Below, one piece after another: positions 34,920 to 43,694 of a DNA stretch of 64,000 nt; the first letter of the stretch is position 1; each line of letters opens with the position of its first letter. Source of the DNA: Sphingobium sp. (GTDB taxonomy: Bacteria > Pseudomonadota > Alphaproteobacteria > Sphingomonadales > Sphingomonadaceae); assembly GCA_003248935.1 (NCBI GenBank), contig QFQF01000004.1, forward strand, positions 124,001-188,000, in the 5' to 3' direction. The notes below the pieces were generated by a model. It was given only the letters and a program-made list of their open reading frames with translations, ran no database searches and was not told the origin of the DNA. The translations under genes and the position numbers were made by a program.

Positions 34920-37046
34920 ATGGCCACTTTACTCAAACCATCTTCGCCGGAAGCCGACAACCTCACCGCATTGTTTGCGCCCCGCTCCGTCGCTGTCATC
35001 GGCGCGTCGAGCGACCAGCGTCGCTTCGGCGGGCGTCCGATCCAGTATCTGCTCGAAGCGGGCTTCGAAGGGCCGGTCTACCCCGTTAACCCGGGCCGAC
35101 CGGATATCCAGGGGCTGACCGCCTATCCGTCGATTCTGGATGTCCCCGGACCCGTCGATTGCGCGATCCTCGCCATTTCCGCCGATGCGACGCAGCAGAC
35201 GATCGAGGATTGCATTGCACGGGGTGTAAAGAGCGCGGTGCTGTATGGCGCCGGTTTCTCCGAAACGGGCGAAGAGGGCCGCGCGCGGCAGGACCGTATC
35301 GTTGCAACTGCGCGCGAGGCGGGGATGCGGCTGCTCGGCCCGAACTGCATGGGCCTGATGAACACCCATGCCCGCTTCTACGGCACCTTCGCCTCGGCGC
35401 TGGAGGAGGGCGTTCCCGCCCCTGGCCGGATCGCCGTCGCGAGCCAGAGCGGCGGTTATGGCGGCTATCTGATGAAGCACCTGTTCCGGCGCGGCCTCGG
35501 CATCAGCCAATGGGTGACGACCGGCAACGAGGCCGATGTCGATATCGGCGACGCATTATGGTGGATGGCGGGCCAGGACGAAAGCGACGTGCTGCTGGCC
35601 TATATCGAGGGGCTGCGCGACGCGGACAAGCTGATCGCTGCGCTCGACCGCGCCCGCCGCGCGAACAAGCCGGTCGTGATGATGAAGGTCGGCCGCACGG
35701 CCGAGGGAAGCGCCGCGGCTGCAAGCCACACGGCATCGCTGACCGGCGAGGACAGCATCTATGACGCGGTCTTCGACCAATATGGCGTCCACCGGGCGCG
35801 CACGACCGACGAACTGCTCGACATCGCCTATGCGCTGTCCAAGGGTGTACTGCCCAAGGGGCCCCGCGTCGGCGTGATCAGCATCTCCGGCGGGGTCGGG
35901 GTGCAGATCGCCGATTTCGTCAGCGACGCGGGCCTGAAGATGGGTACGGTTCCCTCGGAGACCCAGGCGACGCTGAAGGCGCTGGTGCCGCATTGCTCGC
36001 CCGCCAATCCGATCGACATGACCGGGCTGGTCACGACCAACCATGACATCATGGAAAAGACGCTGGATGCGGTGTTCGCTTCCAAGGCATTCGACGCGAC
36101 GCTGATCTTTCTCGGCATTGCCGGTGCCGCGCCTTCGATGGCTCGTCCGTTGCAACAGGCGATTGCCAATGCCCATGCCCGCGCGCCCGATCAGCTCGTC
36201 TTCGTCTCAGTCACGACAGACGCTGAAATGGTCCGCGAATATGATGCGAAGGGACTGCTCGCGTTCGAGGACCCCTCGCGCGCCATCGCTGCGCTCTCAG
36301 CCTTGTCGAAGTTCCACGATACCTTCGCGCAGCCTGCGCGCGAGCCCTTGGCCCTGCCCCCTGCGACACCACTCGGTGTTCACGGCAAGCTAAACGAAGC
36401 TCAAGCGAAGGCGTTGCTGGAACAGGTCGGCGTGCCATCGCCCAAGGAAGCGCTGGCGAGCGATGCACAGCACGCGGTGCAGCTGGCCGCTGGAATCGGC
36501 TTTCCCGTCGTCGTGAAGGTCGTTTCCGCCGATATCCTGCACAAGACCGAAGTGGGGGGCGTCGCGCTGGGCCTCGCGTCGGCGGAGGCCGTACATGATG
36601 CGGTCGCGCGGATGGCGGAGAGCATCCCCCAGCACCTGCCGGATGCAAAGATCGACGGCTACCTGATTTCCGAAATGGTGAGCGGCGGGGTCGAGACGAT
36701 CGTCGGTATCCACCAAGACGAAGCGTTCGGGCCGGTCGTCACTTTCGGCCTTGGTGGAACCCTGGTCGAACTGATCAAGGACACGGTGTGCGCCCTGGCC
36801 CCGGTCAGCGAAGCGCAGGCGCGAAAGATGATCGAGAGCCTCAAGACCGCGCCGCTGTTGACCGGATGGCGCGGATCACCGCGCCACGACATCGAAGCAC
36901 TGGCGAAGGCCATTTCGGGCCTGTCGATCCTCGCCGTGCAGCATCGCGACACGCTGGCGACGATCGAAGTGAATCCGCTTGTGGCGCGACCCGGTCAGGG
37001 TGGGGTCGTCGCGCTCGACGCAGTCATCGAGACAAAGGCAGAATGA
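34920..37046 (+). CDS. ADP-forming acyl-CoA synthetase (second copy)
   Basis: A 708-aa NDP-forming acyl-CoA ligase with the same domain order as the copy at 24952: CoA-binding (SVAVIGASSDQRRFGG, 23-38), ligase domain with His270 in SHTASLTG, CSPANPIDMTG, and ATP-grasp (FPVVVKVVSADILHKTEVGG). It is clearly homologous but not a recent duplicate. AAAGG lies 9 nt before the ATG at 34920; an alternative ATG at 34854 would add 22 residues without family-like sequence. It is coupled by ATGA to the downstream dehydrogenase. Confidence 0.92.
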   Translation: MATLLKPSSPEADNLTALFAPRSVAVIGASSDQRRFGGRPIQYLLEAGFEGPVYPVNPGRPDIQGLTAYPSILDVPGPVDCAILAISADATQQTIEDCIARGVKSAVLYGAGFSETGEEGRARQDRIVATAREAGMRLLGPNCMGLMNTHARFYGTFASALEEGVPAPGRIAVASQSGGYGGYLMKHLFRRGLGISQWVTTGNEADVDIGDALWWMAGQDESDVLLAYIEGLRDADKLIAALDRARRANKPVVMMKVGRTAEGSAAAASHTASLTGEDSIYDAVFDQYGVHRARTTDELLDIAYALSKGVLPKGPRVGVISISGGVGVQIADFVSDAGLKMGTVPSETQATLKALVPHCSPANPIDMTGLVTTNHDIMEKTLDAVFASKAFDATLIFLGIAGAAPSMARPLQQAIANAHARAPDQLVFVSVTTDAEMVREYDAKGLLAFEDPSRAIAALSALSKFHDTFAQPAREPLALPPATPLGVHGKLNEAQAKALLEQVGVPSPKEALASDAQHAVQLAAGIGFPVVVKVVSADILHKTEVGGVALGLASAEAVHDAVARMAESIPQHLPDAKIDGYLISEMVSGGVETIVGIHQDEAFGPVVTFGLGGTLVELIKDTVCALAPVSEAQARKMIESLKTAPLLTGWRGSPRHDIEALAKAISGLSILAVQHRDTLATIEVNPLVARPGQGGVVALDAVIETKAE

Positions 37047-38206
37047 TGGATTTCCAACTTAGCGACGACCAGAAAGACCTACAGGAAACCGCACGAAAAT
37101 TTGCGCGATCCGAAGTGATGGAGCTTTCGCGTGAGATGGAGGAGAAGGCGATGCCGCTCCCCGACGCAATGCGCAAACGCTACGCCGAAATGGGCTTTCT
37201 GGGTATCAACCTGCCCGAGCAATATGGTGGCCTGGGTCTCGGGCACCTCGAAGCACTGCTGGTGCTCGAACAGTTTGCGATGATTTCGCCGGCCGTCGCA
37301 TGGCCCATCTTCGAGAGCGCCACGGGCCCTGTACGCACCGTCGAACATTTCGCGAGCGAGACCCTCAAGGCGCGCATTCTTCCCGAAGTCATCAGGGGCG
37401 AGAAGATTGTCGCGGTCTCCATGTCCGAACCCGGGGCAGGCACCGCGCTCACCGACCTCAAGACCGCAGCCCGCTACGAGGGCGATGAGATCGTCGTGTC
37501 AGGCCAGAAACGCTGGTGCTCGGGCGGTGGCCATTCTGACGTCTATATCGTCTATTGCCGCTTCGAGGACGAGCCGGGCGCCAAGGGCATCGGCGCGGTG
37601 CTGGTCGAGAAGGAGTGCAAGGGGATCAGCTTTGGACGTCCGGAAAGCCTGATGGGCTTTCGCGGCATCCCCTCGGCCGACATCTACCTCGACAAAGTAC
37701 GCGTGCCGAAGGACAATCTGATCGTGCCCAAGGGCGGCTTCGGCAAGCTGATGACAGCGTTCAGCCTCGAACGCTGCGGCAACGCTACCATGGGCCTGGG
37801 CATCGCCGCCGCTGCATTGGAGGAGGCGACCGAATATTCGCAGGAACGCCAGCAGTTCGGCAAGCCGATCGTCGATTTCCAGGCGATCCAGCTGAAGCTC
37901 GCCGAGATGGCGATGAAGGTAGAGGCATCACGCCTGCTGATCTATCGCGCCGCGGTAAACGCCAGCCAGGGCCTGCCCTCGATCCTCGACAGCTCGCTCG
38001 CCAAATGCTTCTCGAACGAAATGGTGGTCGAGGTCGCGTCCAAGGGACTGCAAATCATGGGCGGCTATGGCTACTCCAAGGAGTATCGCATGGAGCAGCG
38101 CGTGCGCGACAGCTACGCCTGGGGCATCGCGGGCGGCACAACCGACGTTCAGAAAACCAACATCGCATCCGCATTGGTCGGGCGGCGCTTCAACCAGCGC
38201 GCCTGA
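37043..38206 (+). CDS. Acyl-CoA dehydrogenase, isovaleryl/long-chain-type active site
   Basis: A 387-aa dehydrogenase with YGGLGLGHLEALLVLEQ (61-77), SMSEPGAGTALTDLK (126-140) and QERQQFGKPIVDFQAIQ. The C-terminal catalytic Glu of medium-chain enzymes is replaced (IAGGTTDVQK), while Glu243 in FSLERCGNATMG sits at the helix-G position of isovaleryl-CoA dehydrogenase. It is therefore likely active with the relocated base. ATG at 37043 overlaps the ligase stop (ATGA); a second ATG follows at once. Electrons would go to EtfBA. Confidence 0.93.
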   Translation: MMDFQLSDDQKDLQETARKFARSEVMELSREMEEKAMPLPDAMRKRYAEMGFLGINLPEQYGGLGLGHLEALLVLEQFAMISPAVAWPIFESATGPVRTVEHFASETLKARILPEVIRGEKIVAVSMSEPGAGTALTDLKTAARYEGDEIVVSGQKRWCSGGGHSDVYIVYCRFEDEPGAKGIGAVLVEKECKGISFGRPESLMGFRGIPSADIYLDKVRVPKDNLIVPKGGFGKLMTAFSLERCGNATMGLGIAAAALEEATEYSQERQQFGKPIVDFQAIQLKLAEMAMKVEASRLLIYRAAVNASQGLPSILDSSLAKCFSNEMVVEVASKGLQIMGGYGYSKEYRMEQRVRDSYAWGIAGGTTDVQKTNIASALVGRRFNQRA

Positions 38207-38244
38207 CCCGGCTTCCCGGCCACCAAGAAGGATCGAGGAACGGC

Positions 38245-39054
38245 ATGGAACTGAATCTCGAAGGCAAGCGGGCGCTGATCACCGGCAGTTCCTCGGGGAT
38301 CGGCGTTGCCATCGCTGAAATGCTCGCGGCAGAAGGGGTATCGGTCGTCGTCAACGGCCGCGATTCTGCGCGTGTCGATGCGATCGCGAAGCGCCTTGCC
38401 GATCAGGGCCATCGGGCGGCGACCGCGTGTGGGGATCTGTCCACTGCGAAGGGGTGCGCCGCGGTGGCCGAAGCCGCCAACGCCGCATTCGGAGGCATCG
38501 ACATCCTCGTCAACAATGCCGGTGGCAGCGCTGCGTCGGACAGCCCCAACTGGTTCGCCTATGATACCGATCAATGGGTCGAGACCTATCAGCGCAACAC
38601 GCTGGCCGCGGTTCGGCTGATTCATGCCTTCGCGCCCGAGATGAAGGAGCGCGGCTGGGGCCGGATCATCAATATCAGTACCGCCGCCGCCATCACGCCG
38701 ACTTCCGGGCAAGCCGATTACGGGCCGGCCAAGGCGGCGATGCTCAACATGTCGCTCGGTCTGTCCAAGGCGCTGAAACAGACCGGCGTCACCGTCAACA
38801 GCGTCTCTCCGGGCATGATCCGCACCGAAGGCCTGATCAAAGTCCTGAAAAAGATGGCGGACAAGCATGGCTGGGGCGACGACCTCGCCAAGGCGGAGCA
38901 GTATATCGCCAAAGGCGGCGGGCAAACAGTCAATCGGATCGGCGAGGTGCGCGACATCGGTTATGCCGTCGTCATGCTCGCCAGCCCGCGATCGGATTTC
39001 ATCAACGGTATCAATTTCCATGTCGACGGGGGTCTTTCCCCGTCGCTGTCCTGA
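38245..39054 (+). CDS. Short-chain dehydrogenase/reductase
   Basis: A 269-aa classical SDR: TGSSSGIG (13-20), NNAGG (90-94), Ser145, and Tyr159-x3-Lys163 in YGPAK. Arg39 after strand 2 (VVNGRDS) favours NADP. An extra 25-residue helical insertion follows the active site (KKMADKHGWGDDLAKAEQYI), as in SDRs with larger substrate pockets. In the operon it lies between the acyl-CoA dehydrogenase and the dienoyl reductase, so a 3-hydroxyacyl-CoA or cyclic alcohol is plausible. GAGGAA lies 5 nt before ATG 38245. Confidence 0.92.
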   Translation: MELNLEGKRALITGSSSGIGVAIAEMLAAEGVSVVVNGRDSARVDAIAKRLADQGHRAATACGDLSTAKGCAAVAEAANAAFGGIDILVNNAGGSAASDSPNWFAYDTDQWVETYQRNTLAAVRLIHAFAPEMKERGWGRIINISTAAAITPTSGQADYGPAKAAMLNMSLGLSKALKQTGVTVNSVSPGMIRTEGLIKVLKKMADKHGWGDDLAKAEQYIAKGGGQTVNRIGEVRDIGYAVVMLASPRSDFINGINFHVDGGLSPSLS

Positions 39055-39069
39055 ACGAGTCCGCAGCCA

Positions 39070-41076
39070 ATGACCGGTTCGACCGCCTATCCCAATCTGT
39101 TCACGCCGCTGCGTCTGCGCGGCGTCGAACTGCCGAACCGGCTGGTGATGGCGCCGATGTCGACCGAGCTGGGCGGGCTGGAAGGCGAGGTCACGCCCGC
39201 GATGATCGCTTTCTACCGCGAGCGTGCGCTGGGCGGCATGGGCCTGATCATCGTCGAATATACCTGTGTCGATCCCGATACCGGCCGCGCACACGAATAT
39301 CAGCTGACGCTGGACGACCGGAAGAACCTCGACGGCCATCGCCGTCTGGTCCGCACCGTTCATGATGCGGGCGCGAAGATCTTCATGCAAATCCAGCATT
39401 GCGGCCAATATGCCAATCGCAAGGTGCTGCCTGGCGGTATGCCGGTGGGGCCAAGCGACATCTTCTCGAAGCGCGATCCCGAGCAGATGACCTGCCGCGG
39501 ACTGACGTCCGAAGAGATCGCCAAGCTCGTCATATCCTTCGGCAACACCGCCGCGCTGGCCGTCGAGGCCGGCTATGACGGCGTCGAGCTGCATGGCGCG
39601 CACGGTTATCTGCTCACGCAATTCATGTCGCCGCTGGGCAACAAACGGGACGACGAGTGGGGCGGCGATGCCGAACGGCGCCTTGCCTTCCCGCTGGCGG
39701 TGATCCGTTCGGTTCGCGAGAAACTGGGTGAGCTGCCGCTGGTCTATCGGCTCTCCGCCGATGAGTTCCGGCCCGGCGGGCTGACGATCGACGACATGGA
39801 AGAAATCGCACCGAGGCTGGTCGAGGCGGGGGCCGATGCGCTGCATGTCTCGATGGGGTGGGGCGTGGGCCCGGCCTTCGAGAAAGTGGTGGAACCCATG
39901 TCGATGCCCGAGGGCTGGCGCATTCCCTATGCGGCGCGCATCCGGGCTGCGACGGGCGTCCCGGTGATCGCGGTTGGCCAGATCCGGTGGCCCGAGACGG
40001 GAGAACAGGCGGTCGCGAGCGGCGATGCCGATCTGATCGCGCTGGGCAGGCCAATGCTGACCGATCCCGAATGGGCGAACAAGGCGAAGGCGGGCAGGCG
40101 CGACCTGATCCGCCCATGCACTTCCTGCAACTGGTGCATCAGCCCGCACCCGGGACGCGTCCAGGTCGGCTGCGCTGAAAATCCACGCACCGGCACCGAA
40201 CTCGATCCGCCGATTCCCGCCGATATGGGCAAGGGCAAGCGCGCTGTCGTGATCGGCGCAGGTCCGGGCGGCGCCTCGGCGGCACTGCTGTTGCAGCAAT
40301 CGGGGTTCGAGACGCACATCTTCGAGACCCGCGAATTCACCGGCGGCGGCATCATCGCGTCGGCCACCCCGCCGGGCAAGGACAAGCTGTTCTGGTATTC
40401 GGACTATCTGAGCAACCGGCTGGCCGAGAGCGCGGTCGTCCGTCATTTCGGCAAGCGGGCGGAACTGAAGGATATCATCGCGCTGGACCCGGATGTCGCG
40501 ATCCTCGCTGCGGGCACGCGCCGCATCGACCTGCCCATCGAGGGCCTGGACGATCCGATCGTGATGGATGCCTATGACCTGTTGATGCGCGAGCGCGACC
40601 TCGGGCTGGTCGAAGGACAGCATGCGATCGTCTATGGCGGCGGCGAAACCGGCTGCGAGACCGCGGAATTCTGCGCGCATCACGGCGTTCATGTGACGTT
40701 GGTCAGTCGTTCCCCGGCCGACAAGCTCGCCCGTTCGGCGGAGTGGGTCTATCGGATGGGCCTGCTGCGCCGCCTGCACGAAAATCCGCTCATCACGATC
40801 GTCGACAACAGTCATGTCCGCGGCGTCGGGAATCGCAAGGTGACGATCGAAACTGGCGGCGTCGCCCGCGAGATCGAAGCGGATCGCCTGTTGCTCGCCC
40901 AGGGGCGCCGATCCGCCGACGAACTGGCCGCGGCGCTCGGCGATGCCGGGATCGCCGTCAGCGTGGTCGGCGACAGCCGTCAAGTCGGGCGCATCGGTGA
41001 CGCCGTGCACATGTCCTACCGCGCGGTTCAGGCGCTGAGCGCACAATATGCGAAAACGCCGAAGCTGGCCTGCTGA
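39070..41076 (+). CDS. 2,4-dienoyl-CoA reductase-type flavoprotein (FMN, 4Fe-4S, FAD)
   Basis: A 668-aa three-part enzyme. The N-terminal Old Yellow Enzyme barrel (1-345) has HGAHGYLLTQFMSP (175-188). A 4Fe-4S site uses Cys350, Cys353, Cys356 and Cys368 (CTSCNWC ... GC). The C-terminal FAD/NAD(P)H domain has VVIGAGPGG (393-401) and VYGGGETGCETAEF. Homologues reduce dienoyl-CoA or, as BaiCD/BaiH, steroid enones. No ring-specific residue can be named. It lies 15 bp after the SDR, as last gene of the four-gene plus-strand operon. Confidence 0.92.
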   Translation: MTGSTAYPNLFTPLRLRGVELPNRLVMAPMSTELGGLEGEVTPAMIAFYRERALGGMGLIIVEYTCVDPDTGRAHEYQLTLDDRKNLDGHRRLVRTVHDAGAKIFMQIQHCGQYANRKVLPGGMPVGPSDIFSKRDPEQMTCRGLTSEEIAKLVISFGNTAALAVEAGYDGVELHGAHGYLLTQFMSPLGNKRDDEWGGDAERRLAFPLAVIRSVREKLGELPLVYRLSADEFRPGGLTIDDMEEIAPRLVEAGADALHVSMGWGVGPAFEKVVEPMSMPEGWRIPYAARIRAATGVPVIAVGQIRWPETGEQAVASGDADLIALGRPMLTDPEWANKAKAGRRDLIRPCTSCNWCISPHPGRVQVGCAENPRTGTELDPPIPADMGKGKRAVVIGAGPGGASAALLLQQSGFETHIFETREFTGGGIIASATPPGKDKLFWYSDYLSNRLAESAVVRHFGKRAELKDIIALDPDVAILAAGTRRIDLPIEGLDDPIVMDAYDLLMRERDLGLVEGQHAIVYGGGETGCETAEFCAHHGVHVTLVSRSPADKLARSAEWVYRMGLLRRLHENPLITIVDNSHVRGVGNRKVTIETGGVAREIEADRLLLAQGRRSADELAAALGDAGIAVSVVGDSRQVGRIGDAVHMSYRAVQALSAQYAKTPKLAC

Positions 41077-41114
41077 CCCGCGGATGGCGGGCAACGGCCG
41101 ACAAGGAACCGCAA

Positions 41115-41135
41115 ACATGGGCCGGCCTTCCATGT
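41115..41135 (+). terminator. Weak hairpin after the plus-strand operon
   Basis: ACATGG and CCATGT form a 6-bp inverted repeat around a GC-rich loop, 38 bp after the stop of the dienoyl reductase, in the 185-bp convergent gap before the SDR at 41262. The position suits a terminator, but the stem is short and no T run follows. Confidence 0.3.
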
Positions 41136-41261
41136 CGCAGACGGTACGCCTCGGGACGCGGCGCCCCGCGAGCTGCAGGAGGATGGTCATCGGGTTCGAG
41201 GCAGGAAGCCGTTATAAGCCGCGGCCGGGCCAGGCGGCTGATCCCTACCCCACGCTCATGA

Positions 41262-42032
41262 CTATCGTACCATCAATACGCCACCATCGACCGAGAACAT
41301 CTGCCCGGTCATGAACCCCGCGCCGTCACCGGCCAGGAATACCGCTACGGGCGCGAAATCGCGTTCGGCATCGCCGAACCTCCCGCCCAGCGGGATCGAC
41401 GTCGCCAGCGAGGCGTCATGCGCGGCAAGCTGCTCGGGCGTCATCGCCGCGCGCGTCGCCAGATACATGTCGGTGCTGATCACCGGACAGATCATATTGA
41501 CCGTGATGTCATGCTTCGCCCAGGCGGTGGCGATCGATCGGCTCCATGCCATCACCGCCCCCTTTGACGCGGCATAGTCGGCCTTGATCGCCGACCCCGT
41601 CGCACCGGTAGAGGAGGCGAAGTTGATGATCCGTCCGCCGCCATTGGCCTTGAGATAGGGCAGCGCAGCCTGGTTGGTCAGCATTGTTCCGCCGACATTG
41701 ACGCGAAGCACGTCCATCAACTGCTCGTGGCGGATATCTTCCGCGGGCGTTGTCGGGCAGATCGCGGCTGCGTGGATCAGGCCGTCCAGCCCGCCAAGCC
41801 AGTCCACGGCCTGCGCAAATGCCGGCAACACCTGATCTTGCTCGGCAACGTCCACCTTCAGGAAGTGCGCTGATCCGGCCTCCCCGGCGAGGCGCTCGGC
41901 CAATGCCTCATAGCCCCTGCTGCGATAGAAACCGATGACTTTCGCCCCTTCGCGAACGAACGCAGCGGTGGTCGCCGCGCCCATGCCCGTCGCCGCCCCG
42001 GTGACGATGAACCGTTTGCCTGCAAGCTTCAT
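41262..42032 (-). CDS. Short-chain dehydrogenase/reductase
   Basis: A 256-aa SDR with TGAATGMG (11-18), Ser140/Ser141, and Tyr153-x3-Lys157 in YAASK. It shares with the SDR at 20861 the segment QLAAHDA-x2-L, IP-x-GG-x2-GD, and FMTGQ near the C-terminus. The two are paralogues set in different operons. The ATG at 42032 follows GGAGAGGA and overlaps the upstream hydrolase stop (ATGA), so it is coupled to that gene. Confidence 0.92.
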   Translation of the reverse strand: MKLAGKRFIVTGAATGMGAATTAAFVREGAKVIGFYRSRGYEALAERLAGEAGSAHFLKVDVAEQDQVLPAFAQAVDWLGGLDGLIHAAAICPTTPAEDIRHEQLMDVLRVNVGGTMLTNQAALPYLKANGGGRIINFASSTGATGSAIKADYAASKGAVMAWSRSIATAWAKHDITVNMICPVISTDMYLATRAAMTPEQLAAHDASLATSIPLGGRFGDAERDFAPVAVFLAGDGAGFMTGQMFSVDGGVLMVR

Positions 42033-42958
42033 GGCGTCCTCTCCGGCCAATAGGCGAAACAACTCCGCAGCGCGGCGATCAGCGCCAGCGGCTGGTCCGC
42101 CATGATGTGATGCCCTGCATCCGGGATGCCGATGAAGGGCGTTCCTTCGGGATAGATGCCGCGCATGTAGGTGGCGATTTCATCGCGGATCAGTTCCGAC
42201 CGTTCCCCGACGATCAGCGCTAGGGGGCACTGCGCCCTGCGCGGCAAGTCGGCGAGGTTCTCCCCGCTGCGGCTTTCAAGGTCGCGCCAGATTTCAGGGT
42301 CGAAGCGCCATGTCCAACCGCCCTCCGCTTCGTGCAGGCCGCGCCGCGCGATGTGATCCACCGCATAATGCTGGTCGCCGATGGTCGGCGGCATGAAGCG
42401 GAACCGCCCGAGCGCCTCCTGCTCGCTCACATAGACTTTGTGCGGGCGAGGCTTCGGGCGCGGCACCTCCGCCATCAGATCCTGCGGGATGATCGCGCTG
42501 TCGAGCGAGACAATGCCGCGGATGCGGGGTTCGCGTGCGCTCGCAATGAGCGCAGGGTAGCCGCCCAGCGAATGCGCGACGACCATGGTGCCGGTGCCAT
42601 TGTCGAGCGCAGCGGCGTCGATCGCAGCGATCGCCTCCCTGGCCCATGCGTCGAATGTGTAGCCAGGACGGCGCCCCGAACTGCCCATCCCGCTCCAGGA
42701 GATCGCCGCGCATCGCCACTCGTCGGCAAAGAAGGGCGCGGTATAGGACCACCAGTCCGCATGGGCGCTGTCGCCATGGAGGAACAGCAGCCCCGGTTTG
42801 CCGACCTCACCCCATGTCAACAGCTCGACGGGAACACCGTCGCATTCGAAGATCGATCGCTCGGGTAGCTGGTCTATTGCCCATCGATACCATGCAGGCG
42901 CAGGCGGCGGCGCACCGGCATAAGGGGCAAGCACTCCGGCTGGCTTCATCTGGTCCAT
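42029..42958 (-). CDS. Alpha/beta hydrolase
   Basis: A 309-aa cytoplasmic alpha/beta hydrolase with LFLHGDSAHADWW (58-70), nucleophile Ser130 in VAHSLGG, and His in DAGHHIMAD near the C-terminus. It is not closely similar to the hydrolase at 27129. Possible substrates are esters, lactones or thioesters. ATG at 42958 follows GAGG by 6 nt. It is divergent from the isochorismatase-like gene over 115 bp, and coupled to the SDR downstream. Confidence 0.87.
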   Translation of the reverse strand: MDQMKPAGVLAPYAGAPPPAPAWYRWAIDQLPERSIFECDGVPVELLTWGEVGKPGLLFLHGDSAHADWWSYTAPFFADEWRCAAISWSGMGSSGRRPGYTFDAWAREAIAAIDAAALDNGTGTMVVAHSLGGYPALIASAREPRIRGIVSLDSAIIPQDLMAEVPRPKPRPHKVYVSEQEALGRFRFMPPTIGDQHYAVDHIARRGLHEAEGGWTWRFDPEIWRDLESRSGENLADLPRRAQCPLALIVGERSELIRDEIATYMRGIYPEGTPFIGIPDAGHHIMADQPLALIAALRSCFAYWPERTP

Positions 42959-43073
42959 GCCCTACCTCTTCCCGCCTGCGCGCAACGCCGCAATGTCCGG
43001 CGCATTTGATCAAGGATGTGCGGGAATAGACGGCTCGTTTGCGCTACCTCGGCTCGCCACAGAGGAGCATGCA

Positions 43074-43694
43074 ATGGCAAAGGAAATGAAGATCGAGGGT
43101 CGCGCCGCGCTGATCATCAACGAATGCCAGCTTGGTGTCGTCGATGCGGCCTATGCTGGCTTCAGGGGGCTGGCCGACCAGGTTGCCGAGCGCGGGATCC
43201 TCGATCGCATCGCGACGCTGGCCGATGCATTCCGCGCCAGGGCGCTGCCGGTATTTCATGCCCCCGTCGTCCATCGCGACGATCTCGCCGACATCAAGCC
43301 CAATTCGCTGATCAACGCACTGACACTGAAGGGCGGCAAGCTGAAGAAAGGGAGCGTCGAGGCGGAATTCGTGCCGCAGTTGAAGCCGCATCCTCAGGAC
43401 TTCGTGCTTGACCGGCCCGCCGGCCTGATCGCGTTCAACGGGACCAATCTGGATGCGACGCTGCGGCGCATGGACATCCAGACGGTGGTGCTCACCGGCG
43501 TCTCGACCAATATCGCCATGCCCGGTAACACCATGGCCGCCGTCGATCTGGGCTATTATGTCGTGATCCCGGAAGATTGCACCGCAGGCGCCGACCCCGA
43601 GACGCATCGCGTGATCGTCACCGAACAATTGCGCATGCTCGCGCGCATCACGACCGCGGACGAGGTGATCGCGGCGCTCGACCGAGCCTCCTAG
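43074..43694 (+). CDS. Isochorismatase-fold protein lacking the Asp-Lys-Cys triad
   Basis: A 206-aa isochorismatase/cysteine-hydrolase fold: strand AALIINECQ, FNGTNLDATLR, VVLTGVSTNIAMPG and DLGYYVVIPEDC. All three catalytic residues of cysteine hydrolases seem changed: Asp to Glu17, Lys to Arg114, and Cys to Ala148 in STNIAM. It may hydrolyse a vinyl ether or amide by another mechanism, or be non-catalytic. GAGGAG lies 7 nt before ATG 43074. It overlaps the convergent thioesterase by 4 bp. Confidence 0.85.
   Translation: MAKEMKIEGRAALIINECQLGVVDAAYAGFRGLADQVAERGILDRIATLADAFRARALPVFHAPVVHRDDLADIKPNSLINALTLKGGKLKKGSVEAEFVPQLKPHPQDFVLDRPAGLIAFNGTNLDATLRRMDIQTVVLTGVSTNIAMPGNTMAAVDLGYYVVIPEDCTAGADPETHRVIVTEQLRMLARITTADEVIAALDRAS

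Noticed and set aside
38149..41190. A 1013-codon open frame on the minus strand opposite the SDR and dienoyl reductase genes
   Set aside because: It is rich in Arg, His, Asp and Gly without any family motif, lies antisense to well-supported genes, and is a typical shadow of third-position G/C bias.
43006..43013. TTGATCAA palindrome in the divergent region before the isochorismatase-like gene
   Set aside because: Only 8 bp, within the range expected by chance in this length; flanking bases do not extend the symmetry.
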